24,067 nucleotides of DNA from NCBI GenBank assembly GCA_910578215.1, contig CAJTPH010000008.1, positions 87,925 through 111,991 on the forward strand. The letters are read 5' to 3'. Shown here piece by piece: positions 15,040 to 21,237 of the stretch. Numbering within the stretch: the stretch's first letter is position 1; every line of letters starts with the position of its first letter. A program made the translations under genes and the position numbers. The stretch comes from an uncultured Acetatifactor sp. (lineage in GTDB: Bacteria > Bacillota > Clostridia > Lachnospirales > Lachnospiraceae). The notes beneath the pieces are model-generated. The model was not told the origin of the DNA, ran no database searches, and worked only from the letters and a program-made list of their open reading frames with translations.

Positions 15040-15084
15040 TTTGAAACTCAACTTATTTGATAATCAAAATATTTGAACATCAAA
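15040..15084. promoter_or_regulatory. Three phased FabT-like operator boxes
   Basis: TTTGA-N3-TCAAC (15040-15052), TTTGA-N3-TCAAA (15056-15068) and TTTGA-N3-TCAAA (15072-15084) begin exactly 16 bp apart. The middle box, TTTGATAATCAAA, matches the known FabT site core (TTTGATTATCAAA) read on the other strand. Box 1 overlaps the -35, so bound repressor would block transcription. A fourth, partial half-site (ATTGA, 15088-15092) keeps the same 16-bp phase. Confidence 0.75.
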
Positions 15085-15201
15085 CTAATTGAGATAATAC
15101 ATCCGTCTGCTCGAAATGTCAAGTGATAAGTGCAGGAAACGCAAATATATAAATCCTCTGAAATTCGTCGCTTATTTAATTTGATATTTATGAAATTAAA
15201 C

Positions 15202-15230
15202 TTGAAATTTTAATAGTGTTATTATATAAT
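15202..15230 (+). promoter_or_regulatory. Promoter of the DUF2087 regulator operon
   Basis: TTGAAA (15202-15207), a 17-nt spacer and TATAAT (15225-15230) form a strong sigma-A promoter facing the 15397 gene. The predicted start is near 15237. It lies 120-190 nt from the divergent fab promoter region. Confidence 0.7.
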
Positions 15231-15234
15231 CAGA

Positions 15235-15253
15235 TTTAAGCCAAAGGCTTAAA
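15235..15253 (+). other. Hairpin at the 5' end of the 15397 operon transcript
   Basis: TTTAAGCC and GGCTTAAA form a perfect 8-bp stem with loop AAA, placed at the predicted transcription start. It could protect the 5' end of the RNA or be an operator. The rest of the ~160-nt leader (15254-15396) shows no gene that I can support. Upstream, TTTAATTT and AAATTAAA (about 15175-15200) form another dyad. Confidence 0.4.
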
Positions 15254-15396
15254 ATTTATGGACAGTATAATCATATCTATATAACGGAGCTGTGGGGTTA
15301 CACTGCTTCTGATGAAAAAGAGCAGGACACTACCACATTGCCAGCGGCGGAAATAATTTATTTGACACATTAGTTTTATAATCGGAGAAAAATGAT

Positions 15397-15765
15397 ATGG
15401 ATGAGCGACAGCAAAAATTTGAATTGTATCTTGATGAAAAAATTGCAGCCTGTAAACAACGTACTAAGCTGCTTACTGAGGATGACCGCGTGGACGAAGG
15501 AAATTTTGAAAAGGTCAGGGCGAACGTCTATGAGATTTTCAGAACGATCCTCTCCGTTGCAGAAAGGACCTGCGGAAAGGACGACTTGGCTAAGAGGCGT
15601 TTTTTCCTGCAAAAAGCCGAGCAGATCCCGACGGGCTGGAAGACCTCCTATAAAGATGCCAAACAGCATGGGGACGTTAAAAAAATGCACATTGAAGACA
15701 TTAAGCTGGACACCGTCCAGGAAATAAAGGATATGTGTATGCAGATCTGGGAGGAAACCACATGA
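15397..15765 (+). CDS. Conserved hypothetical protein upstream of a DUF2087 regulator
   Basis: A 122-aa soluble, charged, probably all-helical protein with no signal peptide or membrane segment and no motif I can tie to an activity. Notable stretches are KFELYLDEKIAACKQRTKLL at the start, then NFEKVRANVYEIF and FFLQKAEQIP. I recall similar short proteins beside DUF2087 regulators in clostridia, but know no function. GGAGA lies 8 nt before the ATG. Its TGA overlaps the next ATG (ATGA), so it is translationally coupled to the regulator, and the two products may act together. Confidence 0.75.
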   Translation: MDERQQKFELYLDEKIAACKQRTKLLTEDDRVDEGNFEKVRANVYEIFRTILSVAERTCGKDDLAKRRFFLQKAEQIPTGWKTSYKDAKQHGDVKKMHIEDIKLDTVQEIKDMCMQIWEETT

Positions 15766-16319
15766 CCGAAGCAGAAGCAATCAACCTTTTTAAATGTCTG
15801 GCAGATAAGTCACGGCTGCAAATATTGAAATCCCTCGCTGTTGAGGATATGTATGTTGAGAGATTGGCAGAGCGCTTGGGCCTGACCGCACCTACAATCT
15901 CCTTCCATCTGAAAAAGCTTTCGGACGCCGGAGCGGTGACCGCATACAAAAATCAGTATTATATGATGTATTCCTTGAAAAAAGAAATATTTCAGACCAG
16001 CATATTGGAAATACTGCAGCAGGAATCTGACGAGGCACAAAAACAGGCGCAGCGGGACGCGGATTACCGTCAAAGGGTAATAGACGCTTTTTTTGAATAT
16101 GGGAAATTAAAGTCGATTCCCACCCAGCTCAAAAAGGAACGCATTGTTTTGGAAGTCATTGCCGAAGCCTTTGACTTTGACAGAATGTATTCCGAGCGAG
16201 AGGTAAACATCATGATTGCCGATTTCCATGATGATTTCTGTACCATCCGCCGTGACCTGGTGGGCGAACGGCTTTTAGGCAGAAACGGTACGGAGTATTG
16301 GCGGATTAAAAACAACTGA
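15762..16319 (+). CDS. ArsR-type HTH regulator with C-terminal DUF2087 domain
   Basis: A 185-aa protein. The winged helix at ~5-75 has CLADKSRLQILKSL and LGLTAPTISFHLKKLSDAG, as in ArsR-family repressors; no metal-binding Cys pattern is seen. The C-terminal DUF2087 domain (~118-182) shows KKERIVLEVIAEAFDF, YSEREVN and EYWRI. The ligand is unknown. I choose the ATG at 15762 because GGGAGG lies 7 nt upstream and because it makes the ATGA overlap with the preceding gene; the in-frame ATG at 15735 has no such site. It probably regulates its own operon. Confidence 0.88.
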   Translation: MTEAEAINLFKCLADKSRLQILKSLAVEDMYVERLAERLGLTAPTISFHLKKLSDAGAVTAYKNQYYMMYSLKKEIFQTSILEILQQESDEAQKQAQRDADYRQRVIDAFFEYGKLKSIPTQLKKERIVLEVIAEAFDFDRMYSEREVNIMIADFHDDFCTIRRDLVGERLLGRNGTEYWRIKNN

Positions 16320-16395
16320 CAGGAGAAGACAGGTTTGGAAGTAAGCCTCCAAATCTGGAATTGATGCCTGCTAAAGCGGGCAGGGAGGAGTAACA

Positions 16396-16833
16396 ATGGT
16401 AATTGGAATTTTCGGCGAGAGCTGCACGGGCAAATCTACCCTTGCAGACAAATTAAAGGAGATCATAAATGCACAGGTTTATACCGGCAAGGATTATCTC
16501 CGCTTGGAAAAGAACGAAGCCGCTGCAATGGGGGCCTTCCGGACAAAGCTGCTTGAAGCCGTTAGCGGTGAGAATATCATCTATGTTATTTCGGAAAAAG
16601 AACACCTTCCTCTATTGCCCCACGGAAGCGTTCGTGTTCTGGTAACAGCGGATTTGGAGATCATCAAAGCACGATTCGCCGGGCGGATGCACGGTAACCT
16701 CCCGGCGCCGGTGGCAGACATGCTGGAAAGAAAGCATGGCTGCTTTGACATGGAGCCGCACGATATCCATGTAATTTCCGGATATACGAATGTTGAGGAT
16801 GTATGCGGAAGGATTGCCTCCATGATAATCTAA
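16396..16833 (+). CDS. Small P-loop NTPase, kinase-like
   Basis: A 145-aa protein with a Walker A loop GESCTGKST (residues 7-15) right at the N-terminus, as in shikimate, adenylate and cytidylate kinases and in toxin-like zeta kinases. RFAGRMHGNLP near residue 90 could be a lid region with arginines. It is short for a nucleoside monophosphate kinase, and the substrate cannot be named. GGAGGAG upstream supports the ATG. It follows the DUF2087 regulator by 76 nt; that gap holds two weak dyads (TTTGGA/TCCAAA and GCCTGC/GCGGGC), possibly a processing or partial termination site. It is probably in the same operon. Confidence 0.75.
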   Translation: MVIGIFGESCTGKSTLADKLKEIINAQVYTGKDYLRLEKNEAAAMGAFRTKLLEAVSGENIIYVISEKEHLPLLPHGSVRVLVTADLEIIKARFAGRMHGNLPAPVADMLERKHGCFDMEPHDIHVISGYTNVEDVCGRIASMII

Positions 16834-16871
16834 TGGGTGATAAGTATTTGCCACTTTGATAAAAATTTAAC

Positions 16872-16894
16872 AGGGCCTAAATAATGGGCTCTTT
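16872..16894. terminator. Weak hairpin between convergent genes
   Basis: AGGGCC (16872-16877) can pair with GGCTCT (16887-16892) in the plus-strand RNA using one G-U pair, and is followed by a short TTG. It sits between the kinase-like gene and the convergent small gene, where a terminator is expected. The signal is weak. Confidence 0.3.
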
Positions 16895-16909
16895 GCCTAA
16901 TTGTGGTTA

Positions 16910-17212
16910 TTACTCATATCTCAAAAAATCCTCCGTTTGGTCATGTAATTCGATACAAGGATTTTCTTTTAGATGTTCTCCCGTAACCGAATTGACAATA
17001 TCAAGCTTATTAATACTGAAAGCAGAGCAGCCGTCAATGATTTCCATAATGTCTGTAATTACATTATAAGTAACGTCATACAGCATACTCTCAACCGCAG
17101 CGTCCCCGCACCCATGCTGCGCCATACAAACAGCGACATTGGTTTCCTGTATTTGTGCCAAATGTTCAAAAAACTTTTTTTGATATTCGTTCATATTTTG
17201 ATATTCGTTCAT
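16910..17212 (-). CDS. Small conserved-looking hypothetical protein
   Basis: A 100-aa soluble acidic protein with no recognised domain. It has MLYDVTYNVITDIMEIIDG in the middle and ELHDQTEDFL near the end, a pattern I associate with unnamed small clostridial proteins; no function is known to me. CGAGG lies 8 nt before the ATG at 17212. The first 18 bp are duplicated, giving MNEYQN-MNEYQK and a second ATG at 17194. It lies downstream of the chemoreceptor gene but behind a strong hairpin, so it probably has its own promoter or depends on read-through. It is AT-richer than the fab genes. Confidence 0.6.
   Translation of the reverse strand: MNEYQNMNEYQKKFFEHLAQIQETNVAVCMAQHGCGDAAVESMLYDVTYNVITDIMEIIDGCSAFSINKLDIVNSVTGEHLKENPCIELHDQTEDFLRYE
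17174..17212 (-). repeat. 18-bp tandem duplication over the start codon
   Basis: ATGAACGAATATCAAAA occurs twice in a row, with the second ATG 18 bp after the first. The first copy keeps the ribosome site. Confidence 0.8.
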
Positions 17213-17264
17213 AATAAGCCTCGCACATCATTCAGGTTGTCCGCCTGATTCCCGCCAAAACCCC

Positions 17265-17305
17265 GGGCAGGTAAGGTCCCGCATATGCAAAGCTCTTACC
17301 TGCCC
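17265..17305 (-). terminator. Intrinsic terminator after the chemoreceptor gene
   Basis: GGGCAGGTAAG and CTTACCTGCCC form a perfect 11-bp stem (17295-17305 with 17265-17275) with a 19-nt loop. On the minus strand it is followed by GGGGTTTTGG, a short T-run, so termination may be incomplete. Confidence 0.6.
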
Positions 17306-17345
17306 CAAATATCTGCCATTGATAAGCCTGAGAAATAATCGACTA

Positions 17346-19169
17346 TCAGATCTTAAACCTCTTTACCATATCGTCCAGCTCTTTCGCAAATATGGCATTG
17401 TCCTCCGCCCGGTCGCCGGTATCGTTTGCATAGCCTACCATATCCGTGGCCTTGCCGGCAATGTCGTTAATGCTGATCGTAACCTCATTGACAGTGCTGT
17501 TGATACCCTGCACGGAATTGGTTATATCGTCGATACTCTCCTCCAGATCCCTGATAGACGTGTTGATGGTCCTCATGCTGTCGGAGAAATCCCGGGCATC
17601 CGCGCTGTATTCGCTGCTTACCTTTATAAAGTTTGCATAATCGGACATGACGGTCTGTTCCATGAAGGAAATCATTTGATTCAGGCAGCTCTCCATGCTT
17701 GCCGCGGCGTCCCTGACGCCCGCCACGATCGCTGTGATATTGTTTGCCGTCTCCGTGGACTGGCTCGCCAGATTGCCGATCTCTCCAGCCACGACCGCAA
17801 AGCCCTTGCCTGCCTCACCTGCCCTTGCCGCCTCGATGGATGCGTTCAGGGACAGCAGCTCGGTCTGGCTGGCGATATTTGCAATAGCCTCCGTAAGTAT
17901 GTTGATGCGCTCGATCTCCTTGGCCTTCTCGATGGCTGTATCCGATTCCTTCTTTACCTTGGAATAAATCTCTCTTGTCTTGGCGTTGGCCGCTTCCGTA
18001 TTTTTCTTCAGCCCCTCCGCCTTTACAATGATCCCCTCCGCCTTAACGCCTCCCTCATTGGTAAGCAGGCCTATCTTCTTTGCATTTTTGTTGATGCCCG
18101 ACATCCTCTCGTCTATCAGCTGGGTCGTGGCGCTGGTTTCCTGCATGCTTGCCGCCAGCTCCTGGCTGGTGGCGGAATTATCGCAGGAATTGCTGTTTAA
18201 CTCCCCGACGATTCCCTTCAAGGCATCCGCATTCATCTGCAGCCTCTTTGCCGTCTCCGCCAGCTTCCCGACCATACCCGCCAGATTGCCACGCAGAGTC
18301 TCCAGGGAGCTGCTCATCACCGCCGTTTCCCCCTTGCCCTTGGATAGCAGCCTGCTTGTGCGGCTCTCGGTAAAGTCAAATTGGGCGTTCTGATCAATAA
18401 CCTTTGTCAAAAGCCTGATAGGCTTTGCAATGGCGCGGGACATCACTGCGCCTACAGCTACCAGCAGGGCTGCCAGCAATGCTGCCGTTACAACGCTTCT
18501 CACAATAAAATCATTGACCTCGGAATACGCCTCCGACTTATCTACCTCCAGAACCAAAATTGCTTTTCCGTCGCTCAGGACACAATAGCTGGCAAGCTTT
18601 TGTATGCCGGCTGCCTTATATTCCATATATCCCGGCTCCGGAATGACACCGTTATGTATCTGCCCCACAAGCTCCGTCACCAGAGCGTTCTGTACCGGTA
18701 CGCCCACGGTGCCGCCCTTCTGGCTCATCAGCAGCTTGCCATCCCCGTCCGTCACATAGCAAACGCTGCTTTTCATATCGCCCATCCCTGCATTTTTAAG
18801 CTGGGCAGCCAGATTCTCCTCTCCGCCCCTTTGGAGTATCCTGCCTTCGCTGACATAGACCGCCGTACGCAGCTCCGAGCCGTATGCCTCCGCCAGGCAA
18901 GTCATATCCTCCGTAATCCTGTTTTTCAGTCCCTGATTAAAGGCGCTGATACCGCTGTAGGTGAGTACTACCGCGGAAAAGACCACCGCGCAGGCAATAA
19001 GGGTGACGATTCTGCTCTGAATCCCCCTGAACATCCCCACCTTTTTCTTCTCCACCGCCTTTTCAAGCACCTGCTCCGCCTTTTGTTCGATTGCCTGCTT
19101 GCCCAAATTTAACTCCTGTTCCATCTGCCCTATTTTCTGTCTGATGCCTTCTCTCTTTTCCTCATCCAT
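17346..19169 (-). CDS. Methyl-accepting chemotaxis-type receptor
   Basis: A 607-aa membrane receptor. Residues 1-45 are a charged helical segment, possibly coiled coil, before the first membrane helix (~53-74). An extracytoplasmic sensor (~75-220) follows, then the second helix (~221-245), HAMP (~246-295) and a long signalling helix pair. The tip 443-471, with ASIEAARAGEAGKGFAVVA, is the conserved CheA/CheW-binding hairpin. The start at 19169 has AAGGAGG 7 nt upstream. Ligand unknown. No other chemotaxis or flagellar genes are in the window, so it may feed a distant array or a non-motility output. It is divergent from a c-di-GMP phosphodiesterase-type gene. Confidence 0.92.
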   Translation of the reverse strand: MDEEKREGIRQKIGQMEQELNLGKQAIEQKAEQVLEKAVEKKKVGMFRGIQSRIVTLIACAVVFSAVVLTYSGISAFNQGLKNRITEDMTCLAEAYGSELRTAVYVSEGRILQRGGEENLAAQLKNAGMGDMKSSVCYVTDGDGKLLMSQKGGTVGVPVQNALVTELVGQIHNGVIPEPGYMEYKAAGIQKLASYCVLSDGKAILVLEVDKSEAYSEVNDFIVRSVVTAALLAALLVAVGAVMSRAIAKPIRLLTKVIDQNAQFDFTESRTSRLLSKGKGETAVMSSSLETLRGNLAGMVGKLAETAKRLQMNADALKGIVGELNSNSCDNSATSQELAASMQETSATTQLIDERMSGINKNAKKIGLLTNEGGVKAEGIIVKAEGLKKNTEAANAKTREIYSKVKKESDTAIEKAKEIERINILTEAIANIASQTELLSLNASIEAARAGEAGKGFAVVAGEIGNLASQSTETANNITAIVAGVRDAAASMESCLNQMISFMEQTVMSDYANFIKVSSEYSADARDFSDSMRTINTSIRDLEESIDDITNSVQGINSTVNEVTISINDIAGKATDMVGYANDTGDRAEDNAIFAKELDDMVKRFKI

Positions 19170-19201
19170 ATGGTTTCCTCCTTGACACATGTGGTTATCT
19201 T

Positions 19202-19230
19202 ATTATAAAACATTTTTTGAACATTTTCAC
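19202..19230 (-). promoter_or_regulatory. Possible promoter of the chemoreceptor gene
   Basis: TATAAT (minus 19207-19202) with GTGAAA (19230-19225) 17 nt upstream. The -10 is perfect and the -35 is weak. No motility sigma (sigma-28) pattern was found. The leader is about 25-30 nt. Confidence 0.45.
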
Positions 19231-19301
19231 TAACTTTTTAAATTATTTTTTATATTTTTGCCGTTTTTACCATAATTCACATATATTTTTCAACTGCTTC
19301 T

Positions 19302-19329
19302 TTGTAATTTCAGGAAAGTGTGCTATACT
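19302..19329 (+). promoter_or_regulatory. Extended -10 promoter of the EAL gene
   Basis: TTGTAA (19302-19307), 16 nt and TATACT (19324-19329), preceded by TG at 19321-19322, give a plausible promoter. The start near 19336 leaves a structured leader of about 95 nt. Confidence 0.55.
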
Positions 19330-19353
19330 AATATTACAAGTCTTAATTACGAA

Positions 19354-19410
19354 GCAGCTTTCAAAGGGGGCTGGCTGAAAATCATATTTTCAGCCTACGC
19401 TGAAGGCTGC
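19354..19410 (+). ncRNA. Nested stem-loop leader RNA before the EAL gene
   Basis: The outer stem is GCAGCTTTCA (19354-19363) with TGAAGGCTGC (19401-19410), 10 bp with one G-U pair. The inner stem is GGCTGAAAAT (19373-19382) with ATTTTCAGCC (19386-19395), a perfect 10 bp with loop CAT. An asymmetric internal loop (9 and 5 nt) separates them and contains AAAGGGGG. The ribosome site GAGGGG follows 12-17 nt later. It does not match the c-di-GMP-I or -II riboswitch consensus as I know them. It may be a cis-regulatory RNA. Confidence 0.5.
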
Positions 19411-19431
19411 ACAGAAATGAGGGGATAAAAT

Positions 19432-21099
19432 ATGGTAAACAATAAACCAACCTTTGAGACATGCTGTGCTTTTATCAGGGCTTTTTCTTCCTGTATGCAT
19501 GATTATCTCTATGTCTATGACCTTACGGGCGACGCCTATTTTATTGCGGAACCGGCGCTTTCCCGTTTCAGGCTGCCGGACTGTCTCTTTCACAATGTGG
19601 TCTCGACCCTTGCCACCTTTGTGTATCCTGAGGATAACGATATGCTGGCGGCGGACCTGCAGCGGCTGCTTTCAGGGGAGCAAAGCGAGCATAATCTGGA
19701 ATACCGCTGGATCGGACTGGACGGGTCACCCATATGGATCAACTGCAAGGGGCGGCTGCTTATGTCCTCGGACGGGCACCAATTAATGATAGGCTGTATT
19801 AACGAGATCGGAAATCTCGGCAAGGCTGACAATATCAGCGGTCTGTTAGGGGAGTCCTCGCTTCGCGAGCATATAAACCAGCTGCTGCCCGCAACGCATG
19901 ACGCCATGTTCCTGAGAATCGGAATTGATGATTTCAAGATAATCAACGAAAGACACGGAACCGAGTACGGCAACTTTGTTCTCCGCGAGGTTGCGGGCTG
20001 CATTGTCAGCTGCCTTTCACCCAGCCAATCCGCATACCGCATCGTATCCGACGAGTTTATGGTGGCAGACATGTCAGGCGCCGATTACGACAGAATGAAC
20101 AGACTCTACCACGACATACGTTCCGCCGTGGACGGAGTAGTTGCAAAGGAAAAATACAAGGCGATATACACCATTTCCGGAGGACTGCTCTCCTTCAGGG
20201 ATCTGGACGAATCCCTCCCTGACACCGTGGATGAAATCATGAAGCTTTCTGAGTTCGCCCTCACAGAGGCAAAGAACCGGGGCAGGAACCAGATGTACTT
20301 CTTCAGGCCGGACGACTATGACCTGTTTCTGCGCACCCGTTACGTCCGCAGCTGTCTCCGCCAGGCACTGGCAGATAATTTCAAGGGCTTTGAGCTGTAC
20401 TATCAGCCCATTGTCCTGCCAAACGACGGGCAGCTCTTTGCCGCGGAAACCCTGCTGCGCTTTCAGTCGCCCAGCGGCGAACCCATCTTCCCCATGGAAT
20501 TCATTCCCATACTGGAAGAAAGCGGCCTTATTATCCCTGTGGGAAAATGGATTATCCGCAACGCTCTTGCCATGTGCAGAAAATTTCGGGAACAATATCC
20601 CGGCTTCATGGTCTCCATCAACCTGTCCTACATTCAGCTTCTGAAAAGCCCTATGTACGAGGACATTACCGAGGCCCTGAAGGATGCCGGACTTCCGCCC
20701 TCCTGCCTGATCGTGGAGCTGACCGAAAGCGGCCACCTGGAGGACAGCATTGCCGTTCAGAATGTCTGGAGAAAGCTGCGGGAAATCGGAGTAAGTATAG
20801 CCCTGGATGACTTTGGCACAGGCTATTCCAACCTGATCAATATAGGAAACCTGAAACCAAACTTCGTGAAAATAGACCGCAGCTTCACTCTTAAGGCGCT
20901 GAGTAACGACTATGAGCACGAGCTGCTGATACATATTATCCGAATGGTCCACAGCATCGGCTTAAACCTGGTGGTTGAGGGCATTGAAACCGATGACGAG
21001 CTTCGGCGCATAACCGCCCTGAACCCCGACTATATACAGGGCTATTATTACAGCAAGCCCTGCCCCGAAAAGGAATTTACGGAAAAATACCTCCGATAA
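19432..21099 (+). CDS. PAS - degenerate GGDEF - EAL protein, probable c-di-GMP phosphodiesterase
   Basis: A 555-aa soluble protein. A PAS-like sensor (~20-126) precedes a GGDEF domain (~135-293) whose signature is VSDEF (205-209), so cyclase activity is unlikely. The EAL domain (~303-555) has ETL (339-341) in place of EAL but keeps the metal and catalytic residues: E339, N397 in SINLSY, E429 in VELTES, D459-D460 in DDFGTGYSN, K480 in KIDRSF, E516 in VEGIET and Q536 in QGYYYSKP. It should therefore hydrolyse c-di-GMP to pGpG, with the GGDEF domain as a possible GTP or c-di-GMP sensor. GAGGGG lies 7 nt before the ATG. A structured leader precedes it. It may control attachment, motility or the adjacent receptor's output. 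Confidence 0.92.
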   Translation: MVNNKPTFETCCAFIRAFSSCMHDYLYVYDLTGDAYFIAEPALSRFRLPDCLFHNVVSTLATFVYPEDNDMLAADLQRLLSGEQSEHNLEYRWIGLDGSPIWINCKGRLLMSSDGHQLMIGCINEIGNLGKADNISGLLGESSLREHINQLLPATHDAMFLRIGIDDFKIINERHGTEYGNFVLREVAGCIVSCLSPSQSAYRIVSDEFMVADMSGADYDRMNRLYHDIRSAVDGVVAKEKYKAIYTISGGLLSFRDLDESLPDTVDEIMKLSEFALTEAKNRGRNQMYFFRPDDYDLFLRTRYVRSCLRQALADNFKGFELYYQPIVLPNDGQLFAAETLLRFQSPSGEPIFPMEFIPILEESGLIIPVGKWIIRNALAMCRKFREQYPGFMVSINLSYIQLLKSPMYEDITEALKDAGLPPSCLIVELTESGHLEDSIAVQNVWRKLREIGVSIALDDFGTGYSNLINIGNLKPNFVKIDRSFTLKALSNDYEHELLIHIIRMVHSIGLNLVVEGIETDDELRRITALNPDYIQGYYYSKPCPEKEFTEKYLR

Positions 21100-21181
21100 A
21101 CGTAAAGACATTTAGGCAAGTACAAGCGAGAACCACTCAGACCATTACAGTATGTGCCAAGAAATCAATGTAATATAAAGC

Positions 21182-21211
21182 TTACAAATGACAAATGTAA
21201 AAAGATATAAA
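21182..21211 (+). promoter_or_regulatory. Possible promoter of the DUF262/DUF1524 gene
   Basis: TTACAA (21182-21187), 18 nt and TATAAA (21206-21211) lie just upstream of the gene. The spacer region contains a direct repeat ACAAATG-ACAAATG (21184-21197). Moderate match only. Nothing else is seen in 21100-21237. Confidence 0.4.
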
Positions 21212-21237
21212 CCTACCTATCAGAAAGGGATATCGTT

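Noticed and set aside
15258..15284. Possible leader peptide (ATG, eight codons, TAA) in the 15397 leader
   Set aside because: No ribosome site and no attenuator structure after it.
15362..15382. TTGACA followed by TATAAT just before the 15397 gene
   Set aside because: The spacer is only 9 nt, too short for a promoter. The TTGAAA-17-TATAAT upstream is better.
19336..19431. Known c-di-GMP riboswitch before the EAL gene
   Set aside because: The conserved core sequences and the tetraloop/receptor pattern of the class I element are missing, and the class II pseudoknot is not evident. It is kept only as an unnamed structured leader.
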